Source of the DNA: Xanthocytophaga flava
GTDB taxonomy: Bacteria; Bacteroidota; Bacteroidia; Cytophagales; 172606-1
Direction: 5' to 3'
DNA length: 43,929 bases
NCBI GenBank assembly: GCA_030068525.1
Contig: JASJOS010000032.1
Location: 1 to 43,929 of the forward strand
In this document: positions 35,645-43,803 of the stretch, in pieces
Numbering within the stretch: position 1 is the stretch's first letter
Layout: each line of letters opens with the position of its first letter
Program-made: the position numbers and the translations under genes
Notes under the pieces: generated by a model
Told to the model about the DNA's origin: nothing
The model's database searches: none
What the model saw: only the letters and a program-made list of their open reading frames with translations

Positions 35645-37108
35645 ATGAAAATTCAATATAACCATACCTTTATCCGTCGCTTTGTCGTTTTGGCTGGTCT
35701 CGGCTTTGCCTTATTGACCACAGCCTGTGATGAAAAGGAACTACTTAATCCTGCTTCCCAGACATCTATCACTGGAGCCAATGCTTTTGATACTCCGGAC
35801 AGAATACTTGGTCTAGTCAATGGCATTTACAAGTCTGTAAAAAGCGGAAACTTTTATGGAGGCAATTACCTGATTTATAGTGAAGCGCGTGGAGACGAAT
35901 TTATTAACCGTACCAGCAATACTTTTACTGCCTATGAAGCATGGAATCAGACATTGAACTCGGGTTCCAACTTTGTAGCAGGATTCTGGACTGCCGCCTA
36001 TACGGCAATTAATAATGCTAATATTGTCATTCATGGTTTGGAAGAACATCCGGATGTAGTCAGTGAAGCCCTTACCAAACAGTACACAGCGGAGGCTAAG
36101 TTTTTGCGGGCATTGAGTTACTTCAGTCTGGTTACCTTGTATGCACGTCCCTACAATGAAAACCAAGGCTCTACACCCGGACTGCCCTTACGATTACTGG
36201 CTGAAACTACCAATGCGAATAACGACCTGAAGCGAAGCTCGGTAGCAGAGGTATATGCACAGATTATTAAGGATTTAAATGAGGCAGAAGCAGATCTTCC
36301 ATTGAATTATTCAACATCATTACTCAACACTACCCGTGCTCACCGCAATACGGCCATTGCCTTAAAAACAAGAGTGTATCTGAATATCGGCAACTATGAA
36401 AAGGTAGTGGAAGAAGCACAAAAGATTGTATCTGCCAGTGCGCCCTTTACAGCTACTACCGGAGTGGCACATCAGTTACAGAACATTGTTGAGATCTTTA
36501 CAACAAACTATACTTCTACAGAGTCTATTTTGTCTGTACCGATGACCGAACTGGATAATGTAACCGGGCAATCTTCGTTTCCCTATGTCTTCAATTCCAA
36601 TTCGGAGTACAATCTAAATCCGGAGGGAATCTGGGGAGATACGGAATGGAAGTCGACAGATCTCAGACGTACATTTTCACGTACTGCATCTGGTGTACAG
36701 TTTCTGACTAAATATAACAAACCTTCGCCATTCCTGGACTATCTTCCGATTATCCGGTATGCGGAAGTATTGCTTAATTATGCGGAAGCTGCTGCTTATA
36801 CAGGAGATCTCGAAAAATCAGCTAGCCTGTTAAAAGCAGTTCGTAATCGGTCTGATGCTACGTATACTTTTCCTGAGAGTACTATAGGATCAAAAGAAGC
36901 GTTGATTGAGACGATCTGGAAAGAACGGAGAATTGAATTATTGGGAGAAGGGTTCCGGTCAAATGATTTGTTGCGCAATCTATTACCTTTACCTGCCAAG
37001 TCAAGTAGTTCCAATAGTGCGCCAGAGGTACTTCCATCCCAAACTAATTACATTTTTCCATTGCCAAATATCGAAATTACTACCAATAAACTATTACTTG
37101 AAGAATAA
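35645..37108 (+). CDS. SusD/RagB-family substrate-binding lipoprotein (second pair)
   Basis: A 487-residue surface lipoprotein with lipobox Cys28 (ALLTTACDEK). SusD features include AKFLRALSYFSLVTLYARPY near residue 155, the ALKTRVYLNIGNYEKVVEEA helical repeat, and the C-terminal WKERRIELLGEGFRSNDLLR block with the PLPNIEI ending. It pairs with the SusC protein encoded immediately upstream and should form the lid of that transporter. A strong terminator at 37181-37219 closes the operon. Confidence 0.95.
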   Translation: MKIQYNHTFIRRFVVLAGLGFALLTTACDEKELLNPASQTSITGANAFDTPDRILGLVNGIYKSVKSGNFYGGNYLIYSEARGDEFINRTSNTFTAYEAWNQTLNSGSNFVAGFWTAAYTAINNANIVIHGLEEHPDVVSEALTKQYTAEAKFLRALSYFSLVTLYARPYNENQGSTPGLPLRLLAETTNANNDLKRSSVAEVYAQIIKDLNEAEADLPLNYSTSLLNTTRAHRNTAIALKTRVYLNIGNYEKVVEEAQKIVSASAPFTATTGVAHQLQNIVEIFTTNYTSTESILSVPMTELDNVTGQSSFPYVFNSNSEYNLNPEGIWGDTEWKSTDLRRTFSRTASGVQFLTKYNKPSPFLDYLPIIRYAEVLLNYAEAAAYTGDLEKSASLLKAVRNRSDATYTFPESTIGSKEALIETIWKERRIELLGEGFRSNDLLRNLLPLPAKSSSSNSAPEVLPSQTNYIFPLPNIEITTNKLLLEE

Positions 37109-37180
37109 CTGTCAGTAATCTGTTGTCGGGATACAATCAATCCCATTACCCTAACCCTAACTAAAAGTGATTTATTGAAT

Positions 37181-37219
37181 GCCGGATACCTGTTTGGATA
37201 TGGTGTATCCGGCTTTTTT
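37181..37219 (+). terminator. Terminator after the second susCD pair
   Basis: GCCGGATAC (37181-37189) pairs with GTATCCGGC (37205-37213), 9 bp, followed by six T. Confidence 0.9.
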
Positions 37220-37286
37220 ATATACTTTGTGATGTAGATACACATAGGAAGATAGTTTGTGTTGCCTTGACTATACAGAGAGTAAT

Positions 37287-37328
37287 AAAGGGTGTTTTTC
37301 CCATGGCATATCCGGGAAAATACCCTTT
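37287..37328. other. Upstream hairpin of a tandem pair
   Basis: GGGTGTTTTTCCC (37290-37302) pairs with GGGAAAATACCC (37314-37325), with one mismatch and one bulge. AAA/TTT pairs extend it outward to 37287 and 37328. It lies nine bases before a second, perfect hairpin. Confidence 0.6.
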
Positions 37329-37336
37329 ACTCCATC

Positions 37337-37385
37337 AGTAGAAACGAGTTGATTTGTCTTATGAAAAAATTAACTCGTTTCTACT
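37337..37385 (+). promoter_or_regulatory. Perfect 14-bp hairpin abutting a start codon
   Basis: AGTAGAAACGAGTT (37337-37350) pairs perfectly with AACTCGTTTCTACT (37372-37385). The second arm ends one base before the ATG at 37387, so in RNA the stem would cover the ribosome-binding region. It could control translation of the small Cys-rich protein, or at the DNA level be an operator. Confidence 0.6.
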
Positions 37386-37386
37386 A

Positions 37387-37587
37387 ATGAACTATACTTT
37401 TAGAGTACAATGTAACTATTGTGAATCACTGCTACAGGTTATGGAGGATTCTGTAGGTATTTCAGAAAGAGCAGAATTTGAGAAAGGATATTGTTGCGAG
37501 TGTGGAGAAACCGTAGCAGAATTTATAACAGATGGTTTTATATTCGTTTCTCTGGTAGAAAGGGGAAATCAGACCGACTACATATAA
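37387..37587 (+). CDS. Small cysteine-rich zinc-ribbon-like protein
   Basis: A 66-residue protein beginning MNYTFRVQCNYCESLLQ. Two CxxC pairs (CNYC near residue 9 and CEC preceded by another Cys near residue 40) are spaced like a zinc ribbon, so it probably binds one zinc ion. The frame is open upstream to a TTG at 37354, but ATG 37387 is the natural start. A long hairpin directly precedes it. No family is recognised, and it may act in protein or nucleic-acid binding. It appears monocistronic. Confidence 0.55.
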   Translation: MNYTFRVQCNYCESLLQVMEDSVGISERAEFEKGYCCECGETVAEFITDGFIFVSLVERGNQTDYI

Positions 37588-38079
37588 AGTTGAAAGATAT
37601 AGTTACAAGTAAGGCCCTTATCAGAAGAACTTAAACAACTTTTTCTACCTGTTGCTAGCTTTTGGTGAAATCAGTGAAACAGCATTTATTGATGTATCGT
37701 TTAAGCGTATCAATTTACAAGGTGGAGAAACGCACGAAATCGCTACTAAGGTTCATCCAAAAATAGATTTTCCTACATTTATCCGTTAGTTCTGAATACT
37801 TTTAGCTTTTCAGGTAATAAGTAATATAGACATGTTATTATCAATCAGTGAAGAGTTAGTAGACATGCTTACTTCTATATAGTCTAAAATCTATTATAAT
37901 AGGTCTACCTGTTTGCTCTATATCCCATTCACTTTCTATCTGTTTCCCAGCTCATTTTTGTTCGAAGTTTTCTCTTTTGTATAAAGTTATTGATACTGAA
38001 TAGTGGGATTTTATCCATTCTTTAACTTCTGTAATCTGTATTATTTGTATATTTGAAGACTACGGTCCTTTTCATTTTT
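37588..38079. other. 492-base gap with a possible gene remnant
   Basis: Apart from the frame remnant at 37613-37789, this region is AT-rich and shows no supported gene. A tract around 37860-37960 is very AT-rich and probably holds the promoter of the next gene, but no full consensus is visible. Confidence 0.4.
37613..37789 (+). pseudogene. Possible C-terminal remnant of a protein
   Basis: A 58-codon open stretch without a good start codon reads like real protein, including AFGEISETAFIDVSFKRINL and THEIATKVHPKIDFPTFIR before the stop. The composition is balanced and unlike the surrounding AT-rich spacer. I do not recognise the family. It could be a decayed C-terminus or chance. Confidence 0.3.
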
Positions 38080-38385
38080 ATGAATCAAAGGTTTACATAT
38101 GTAGCACTGCTTTTATCAATCTTTGTTCTAATTTGTTGTACTAAAGGAATTCCTGAACAAGCAATTGAGGACGGGATAGCACAACAACTGACGAGAGAGG
38201 CAAAAACAGTGGTATCTTATACTGTAACAGAACAAAAAAAGGCGCTAGGCGAAAACGGAGATGCCTGGTTGATACACTGGGAAGGAAAAGTGAAAGATAA
38301 ACAAGGGAAAGTAAGTAGCAGAAAAGATTCTCTTTTATTTTATCAAACAGGTGATGGATCATGGGTGGCACATACTATAGAGTGA
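38080..38385 (+). CDS. Small exported lipoprotein of unknown function
   Basis: A 101-residue protein with a hydrophobic leader ending in LICCTKG, giving a likely lipidated Cys19 or Cys20. The remainder is short, polar and ends WVAHTIE; it contains a YTVTEQKKALGENGDAWLIHW stretch suggestive of a small beta-sheet fold. I do not recognise a family. ATG 38080 is preferred over the TTG at 38053. A strong terminator follows immediately, so it is a single-gene unit. Confidence 0.65.
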   Translation: MNQRFTYVALLLSIFVLICCTKGIPEQAIEDGIAQQLTREAKTVVSYTVTEQKKALGENGDAWLIHWEGKVKDKQGKVSSRKDSLLFYQTGDGSWVAHTIE

Positions 38386-38387
38386 TT

Positions 38388-38426
38388 ACTACATAATTAG
38401 TATAAGAAATTATGTAGTTGTTTTTG
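38388..38426 (+). terminator. Terminator after the small lipoprotein
   Basis: ACTACATAATT (38388-38398) pairs with AATTATGTAGT (38408-38418), 11 bp, followed by TGTTTTTG. Confidence 0.85.
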
Positions 38427-38468
38427 TGTTTTCTGACAGCGTGTCTGTCTATTACGTTGTAATTAGCT

Positions 38469-38867
38469 ATGGAAAATGTTTTCTCATTGTTGATTCTTGA
38501 AGATAATCCGGATGAAAGGTTTCTGCTTTCCCGCTTGCTTGACCGTCATTTTCCTCAGTGGTATTATTATTTTGTAGAAGACGAAAAAGAATTATTACTT
38601 TTTCTTAGTGAAGGTATACCCGTTTCTGTATTGCTACTTGATATTCATCTTCCCGGTAAAGATGGTTTGCAAATCTTAAAAGATCTGAGAAAGATAGAAG
38701 CCTACCGGTTGATTCCGGTAGTGGGGTTTTCAAATAATGCTTCTATGGAAGCTGCCTATCAACTGGTCATTGGTGGTGCTACAACGTTATTCCAAAAGCC
38801 TGTTGTGCCAGAAGAAACAATAAGTTTGTTACGAACTCTTCCTGCCTTTGCTGCTAAGGTACATTAG
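38469..38867 (+). CDS. Single-domain response regulator (CheY-like)
   Basis: A 132-residue receiver domain with no output domain. The acidic pair is Glu11-Asp12 (LILEDNPDE), the phosphoacceptor Asp58 lies in LLLDIHLPGKDG, Ser88 is in VVGFSN and the conserved lysine is Lys110 (LFQKP). All functional positions are present. It should be phosphorylated by a histidine kinase encoded elsewhere and act through protein contacts. No kinase gene is nearby. It converges with the Nudix-like regulator gene, with a T-rich tract in the 35-base gap. Confidence 0.92.
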   Translation: MENVFSLLILEDNPDERFLLSRLLDRHFPQWYYYFVEDEKELLLFLSEGIPVSVLLLDIHLPGKDGLQILKDLRKIEAYRLIPVVGFSNNASMEAAYQLVIGGATTLFQKPVVPEETISLLRTLPAFAAKVH

Positions 38868-38902
38868 TAGATTTTTTTTCAATGTTTTAGACCCTCTCTT
38901 GG

Positions 38903-39661
38903 CTATTTCCGAAAACGATACAGATAAGGTGCTTTGTTAGCAGCTCCTGTGAACTTCTTTTCCAGGCGGTCCAGTACATCAAGTTCCAGCATCTTCTTTT
39001 GAAAATTATTGCGGGCAAAAGGTTTGTCATAAATGGTTTCATATAGTTCCTGTAAATCTTTCATGGTAAAGATTTCAGGAAGAAGTGTGAACCCGATCAA
39101 TTTCTGATCCAGACTAAGGCGTAAAGATTGGAGGGCGTCGTCAACAATCTGATTATGATCCATAATCATAGATGGTAATTCGTTGATAGTATACCATTCA
39201 ATGGATTGGTCAATCTCACTTTTCTGTGGAACTACCTGATGAATGTCAACCAGTGCATAATACCCAATGGAGATAAATCTTCGTGTAATCCATTCCAGTT
39301 CCTTTCGGTTAAATGATTCTGCCCCTTGTTGCTCCTGATTTAACCCAACAATTTGCTCAAAGAATGGCATGTTGTTTCTACCCAGATCTCCAAAGACACG
39401 AAATTGTTCCAGGTAAATATCTTTAAGGCCTGTGCGTGCCTGCAGAATTCGTCGCGCAGCCTGGTCTATACTTTCATTTTGCAGAATAAATCCACCGGGT
39501 AAAGATGAAAAATCTCCCTTTAAGGCTAGTTTGGGCACTAACACTTTGAGTTGTTTTTTCTGATAACCAAAAATAACACAATCAATTGAAACCTGTTGAA
39601 TGTAATCCTGTCCATTGAGAAACTGCATACTATAGTATGGTGGTATAAGATCAAACTTCAA
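38903..39661 (-). CDS. NrtR/AraR-type Nudix-related transcriptional regulator
   Basis: A 252-residue regulator. Residues about 20-155 form a Nudix fold whose catalytic box is degenerate: GGFILQNESIDQAARRILQA keeps the first glycines and glutamate but lacks the REUXEE metal-binding glutamates, so hydrolysis is unlikely and the domain probably senses a ligand. Residues about 165-252 match the winged-helix domain of this family (FTMKDLQELYETIYDKPFAR, then NNFQKKMLELDVL). In Bacteroidetes, relatives such as AraR control sugar-use genes. It is divergent from the ThuA/sugar-dehydrogenase gene, and a 17-bp inverted repeat lies between them at that gene's promoter. Repression of the neighbour in response to a sugar or nucleotide signal is the natural inference. 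Confidence 0.88.
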   Translation of the reverse strand: MKFDLIPPYYSMQFLNGQDYIQQVSIDCVIFGYQKKQLKVLVPKLALKGDFSSLPGGFILQNESIDQAARRILQARTGLKDIYLEQFRVFGDLGRNNMPFFEQIVGLNQEQQGAESFNRKELEWITRRFISIGYYALVDIHQVVPQKSEIDQSIEWYTINELPSMIMDHNQIVDDALQSLRLSLDQKLIGFTLLPEIFTMKDLQELYETIYDKPFARNNFQKKMLELDVLDRLEKKFTGAANKAPYLYRFRK

Positions 39662-39831
39662 ATATATTTATTTCCTGTGGCTATCTGGTCAAAAGCCTGT
39701 AGAATGTGTTTCTATTGTCATACAAATCTGCTTCTCATAAAATCTCGCTATTCAATCTGTCAAAGTCAGAGATGTATAACGTATACCTCTAGAGTAAATG
39801 TAAAATATAATCTTACAAATATAGAATTGTA

Positions 39832-39868
39832 AAAATATTATTGTCTAATTTTTAGACAATAATATTTT
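39832..39868 (+). promoter_or_regulatory. 17-bp perfect inverted repeat, likely operator
   Basis: AAAATATTATTGTCTAA (39832-39848) and TTAGACAATAATATTTT (39852-39868) are exact reverse complements around TTT. The site covers the expected -33 region of the promoter whose -7 box is at 39876-39883. Bound protein would block RNA polymerase. The obvious candidate is the divergent Nudix-like regulator. Confidence 0.75.
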
Positions 39869-39875
39869 GATTGAT

Positions 39876-39883
39876 TACTTTTG
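39876..39883 (+). promoter_or_regulatory. -7 box of the ThuA/sugar-dehydrogenase gene
   Basis: TACTTTTG matches TANNTTTG, 28 bases before ATG 39912. The -33 position falls inside the inverted repeat just upstream. Confidence 0.65.
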
Positions 39884-39911
39884 CTATACACCTGTTAAAC
39901 CCCTATCCTTC

Positions 39912-42900
39912 ATGAAAGCAAAATATCTCCTGTTTAGCCCTATACTAATAGGTATATGGTTTCTGATTCTCTCTTCTTTTAGGCCAGCGACTACACTGAA
40001 TGTGCTTGTGTTTAGTAAAACAGCTGCTTTTCGGCACCAGTCAATAGACGCTGGAAAAGCAGCACTAGCAAAAATGGCGAAAGAAAAAGGCTTTGGTGTG
40101 AGTTTTACCGAAGATGCCACTCAATTTTCAGAGCGTAATCTCAAAAAGTACAATACGGTTATTTTTCTTAATACCACAGGAGATATTTTGAATGCCGAAC
40201 AGCAAAGTGCATTTGAAAGATACATTCAGGCTGGAGGTGGTTATGTGGGTATTCATGCGGCTACAGATACCGAATATGACTGGCCCTGGTATGGACAATT
40301 GGCAGGAGCCTACTTCTTAGACCATCCGATGACTCCAAGTAATGTACAGAAAGGGAAATTTAGTGTAGTCAAAAAAAATCACTGGGCTACGCAAGGTATG
40401 CCTGATACATTCGAGCGGAGTGATGAGTTTTATAGCTTTAAAAATATCTCACCAAAGATCAATGTTGTGTTGAAGATTGATGAAAAGAGTTATATCGGTG
40501 GTAAGAATGGAAATGACCACCCAATGAGCTGGTATCAGGAGTTTGATGGAGGGCGTTCATTTTATACGGCAATGGGACATACGGATGAAACTTTCTCTGA
40601 GCCTCTCTTTTTGAATCATCTTTGGGCAGGCATTTATTATACTACTGGGGGTGATGCACCCAAACCATTAGACTTTACCAAATCTCGCCCGGAAGAAAAC
40701 CGCTTTACAAAAGTAGTACTGGCAGAAAAACTGGACGAACCAATGGAACTAACAGTATTAGACAAGGATCGTATTCTGTTTATTCAACGTAAAGGTGAAG
40801 TCCGACTTTACAACAACAAGACAAAAGAACTTAAAACCATTGCGACCATACCTGTTAGTACCAAATATGTAAGCAAGGAAGGAAAAGAATCTGTAGCAGA
40901 AGACGGCTTGCTGGGGCTAAACAAAGATCCCAATTTTGCTCAAAACCATTGGATTTATCTCTACTATTCCACACCTGAAGCCTCTAAAAACATTTTAACC
41001 CGGTATGAAATGCGTGGGAACGAATTGGCAATGGAAACGAAAAAGGTGTTGTTGGAAGTACCTACCCAACGGGAAGAATGTTGTCATACAGGAGGATCTA
41101 TTGCCTGGGATAAAGCAGGAAACCTGTATTTGTCTACAGGTGACAACACAAACCCACATGGTTCCAATGGATTTAGCCCAAGTGATGAACGCGAAGGGAG
41201 AAGCGCCTGGGATGCACAAAAATCATCAGCAAATACCAATGACCTGCGGGGCAAAATCATTCGCATTAAGCCTCAGCCAGATGGCAGTTATACTATTCCA
41301 GAAGGTAACCTTTTTGCCAAAGGCACTGCACAAACCCGTCCGGAGATCTATACAATGGGACATCGGAACCCATTCCGCATTTCTGTTGATCAGCATACTG
41401 GGTTCCTTTACTGGGGAGAGGTCGGACCTGATGCGGCCAATGGTGATTCGACCAGAGGACCTGCCGGGCACGATGAAGTAGGGCAGGCACGCAAAGCAGG
41501 AAATTACGGGTGGCCACATTTTGTAGGAGATAACAAAGCCTATTTCAAATATGATTTTGTCAACAACAAATCCTTGGAGAAATGGGACCCTGCAGCACCT
41601 ATCAACAATTCACCAAATAATACCGGATTAAAGGTATTGCCTCCTGCTCAGAAAGCTTTTGTGTGGTATCCATATGGTGAATCCAAAGAGTTTCCGCTGG
41701 TAGGTAGTGGAGGTAGAAATGCGATGGCCGGCCCGGTTTTTTATTCCGAAGATTTTAAAAATGCTCCTCATGCCTTTCCAAAATATTATGATGGCAAATT
41801 TCTGGAATATGAATGGATGAGAGGCTGGATTATGGCTGTCACTATGGACAAGAATGGAGACCTTGTCTCTATGGAGCGTTTTATGCCCAGCTATAAATTT
41901 TCTAATCCAATGGATATGGAATTTGCAGAAAATGGAGACTTATATATGCTTGAATACGGTAGTGGCTGGTTCACTGCCAATGACGATGCCCGTTTGATCC
42001 GGATAGAGTACAATGGTGGAAACCGTAAACCTCAGATTCAAATGGTTGCCAATCAGATGGGTGGTGCTGCACCATTTAATCTAAAGCTTTCTTCCAGAGG
42101 CACGTCTGATGCTGATGGAGATCTATTGACCTATTCCTGGAAAGTGACTTCCAAAGACGGCTTCACAAAACTCATTACTACGCCTAATGCCAGTTTGACC
42201 CTTACCAAGATGGGTAGCTACAAAGCTACACTTACAGTGAATGACGGCAAAGGAGGAGTAAGCACGCAGTCAATGGAAATCACAGTGGGCAATGAACCGC
42301 CTGTGTTGAGTCTGGAAATGCCTAAAAGCAATACCTCATTTTATACTGCCAATAAGCCATTCCCTTATGAGATTAAAGTAAAAGATAAAGAAGATGGAAC
42401 CCTCGAAAAAGGAATAGACCCTTCACAGGTTGCTGTAACCATCGATTATCTTCCTGAAGGATATGATAAAATAGCCATTGCACAAGGACACCGCTCTGCT
42501 GACGCTAGCGCTCTCTTTGCCTCAGGTAAAAAACTTATCGATGCCAGTGACTGTATGGCTTGTCACAGCAAGGATAAAAAATCAATCGGACCAACTTACA
42601 GAGCTGTCGCGCTTAAGTACAAAGATGATAAAACGGCATTAGAGAAGCTGACAAAGAAAGTAATCTCCGGAGGAAGTGGAGTTTGGGGTGAGACCGCAAT
42701 GGCAGGTCACCCACAACTGTCTACGGGTGATGCTTCGGAGATGGTGAAATACATTTTAAGCCTTTCCAACGAGACTTCCAAAGAAAAAACTTTACCGGTG
42801 AAAGGTTCCTATGTAGCAAAACTACCTCCTACTGACAAAGGAAAAGGGGTATATATTGTGCGTGCTGCCTATGAAGATCAGGGAGCAAATGGACAGCCTT

Positions 42901-43703
42901 CATTGAAATCCGAGCAATCTTTTGTTTTGCGGAATTCTAAAGTGGATGCCCATGGATTTGATCAATATGAAAATATCAATAAAATGGCGTATGGAGGAAA
43001 CAACCTGGCGATTCCTGCCAAGTCTGGTGCATACATGATAATGAAACAGGTAGATCTGAATGGCTTATCTGAGTTACAAATATTCGCTGTTGCGCCAAAA
43101 CCTCAATTGAATGCTGCAGGTGGAAAAGCTGAGTTGCGTATCGGCAGTCCAACTGGAAAACTTATTAGTGAGTCACAGTTTCTGGAAGCGACAGACAAAA
43201 TGGATTTTAATCCAACAGTTCTACACCTTCCAATCAAGTTAGATGCATCTATAACTACGCCTCAGGATATCTATGTTGTATTTGTAAATCCTAAATCCGG
43301 AGGACAATCAATGATGGTTGTTATGGGGTTAGAGTTTAAACTGGCAGGAGAACAGGGGAGTGCTGAAGACGCTGCAGTGCCTGCGAAAGCTACAGACAAA
43401 ACCAGTACGGATTTCTTTGTAGGGCAGTGGGAGGCTACCTTTATAGGAACTCCTAATGGAGATGCATCTATGATAATGGATCTCGTTCGAAAAGATGGAA
43501 AGCTAACTGGTAATATTACTCCCAAAAATGCAGATGGAAAGCCAGTGCTATTAGACAAAATAGAAGAGTCAGCCGATAAGATAGTGGTGTATTTTAGTAC
43601 TTCCGGTTATGATGTCAATGTAAGCTTTGAAAAGGTAGATAATGATAACCTGGCGGGTTCTCTGATGGGGATGTTTAAATCCAAAGCAGTCCGAATAAAG
43701 TAG
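39912..43703 (+). CDS. ThuA, PQQ-type sugar dehydrogenase, PKD and cytochrome c fusion protein
   Basis: A 1263-residue exported multidomain protein. After a signal segment (about residues 1-25) comes a ThuA-like trehalose-utilisation domain (about 30-245: NVLVFSKTAAFRHQSI, GGYVGIHAATDTEYDWPWYG). A sugar/sorbosone dehydrogenase propeller follows (about 265-700: EDGLLGLNKDP, CCHTGGSIAWDKAGNLYLST, IYTMGHRNPFRISVD). Then come a PKD domain (about 715-795) and a cytochrome c domain with Cys881-M-A-Cys884-His885. The C-terminus holds a CBM6-like carbohydrate-binding segment and a final small beta domain. It should bind and oxidise sugars or related alcohols and pass electrons to the fused haem. ATG 39912 is chosen over the frame opening at 39867, which would lie within the promoter. 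Confidence 0.9.
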   Translation: MKAKYLLFSPILIGIWFLILSSFRPATTLNVLVFSKTAAFRHQSIDAGKAALAKMAKEKGFGVSFTEDATQFSERNLKKYNTVIFLNTTGDILNAEQQSAFERYIQAGGGYVGIHAATDTEYDWPWYGQLAGAYFLDHPMTPSNVQKGKFSVVKKNHWATQGMPDTFERSDEFYSFKNISPKINVVLKIDEKSYIGGKNGNDHPMSWYQEFDGGRSFYTAMGHTDETFSEPLFLNHLWAGIYYTTGGDAPKPLDFTKSRPEENRFTKVVLAEKLDEPMELTVLDKDRILFIQRKGEVRLYNNKTKELKTIATIPVSTKYVSKEGKESVAEDGLLGLNKDPNFAQNHWIYLYYSTPEASKNILTRYEMRGNELAMETKKVLLEVPTQREECCHTGGSIAWDKAGNLYLSTGDNTNPHGSNGFSPSDEREGRSAWDAQKSSANTNDLRGKIIRIKPQPDGSYTIPEGNLFAKGTAQTRPEIYTMGHRNPFRISVDQHTGFLYWGEVGPDAANGDSTRGPAGHDEVGQARKAGNYGWPHFVGDNKAYFKYDFVNNKSLEKWDPAAPINNSPNNTGLKVLPPAQKAFVWYPYGESKEFPLVGSGGRNAMAGPVFYSEDFKNAPHAFPKYYDGKFLEYEWMRGWIMAVTMDKNGDLVSMERFMPSYKFSNPMDMEFAENGDLYMLEYGSGWFTANDDARLIRIEYNGGNRKPQIQMVANQMGGAAPFNLKLSSRGTSDADGDLLTYSWKVTSKDGFTKLITTPNASLTLTKMGSYKATLTVNDGKGGVSTQSMEITVGNEPPVLSLEMPKSNTSFYTANKPFPYEIKVKDKEDGTLEKGIDPSQVAVTIDYLPEGYDKIAIAQGHRSADASALFASGKKLIDASDCMACHSKDKKSIGPTYRAVALKYKDDKTALEKLTKKVISGGSGVWGETAMAGHPQLSTGDASEMVKYILSLSNETSKEKTLPVKGSYVAKLPPTDKGKGVYIVRAAYEDQGANGQPSLKSEQSFVLRNSKVDAHGFDQYENINKMAYGGNNLAIPAKSGAYMIMKQVDLNGLSELQIFAVAPKPQLNAAGGKAELRIGSPTGKLISESQFLEATDKMDFNPTVLHLPIKLDASITTPQDIYVVFVNPKSGGQSMMVVMGLEFKLAGEQGSAEDAAVPAKATDKTSTDFFVGQWEATFIGTPNGDASMIMDLVRKDGKLTGNITPKNADGKPVLLDKIEESADKIVVYFSTSGYDVNVSFEKVDNDNLAGSLMGMFKSKAVRIK

Positions 43704-43738
43704 TCAGGAAAGTATTGTAAAATACTCTAAATGTTTTC

Positions 43739-43774
43739 AGAGAGGCGATGGTATCTATCGCCTCTCTTTCTTTT
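43739..43774 (+). terminator. Terminator after the ThuA fusion gene
   Basis: AGAGAGGCGAT (43739-43749) pairs perfectly with ATCGCCTCTCT (43757-43767), followed by a T-rich tract. Confidence 0.9.
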
Positions 43775-43803
43775 AATACCAGTCTACTAATTTCCAATAG
43801 TAT

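Noticed and set aside
37145-37162. Telomere-like CCCTAACCCTAA
   Set aside because: Only two units, next to a terminator; no sign of a longer array.
41005-41519. Overlapping frames on both strands inside the sugar-dehydrogenase propeller
   Set aside because: The main frame has continuous family motifs across this region; the others are codon-bias shadows.
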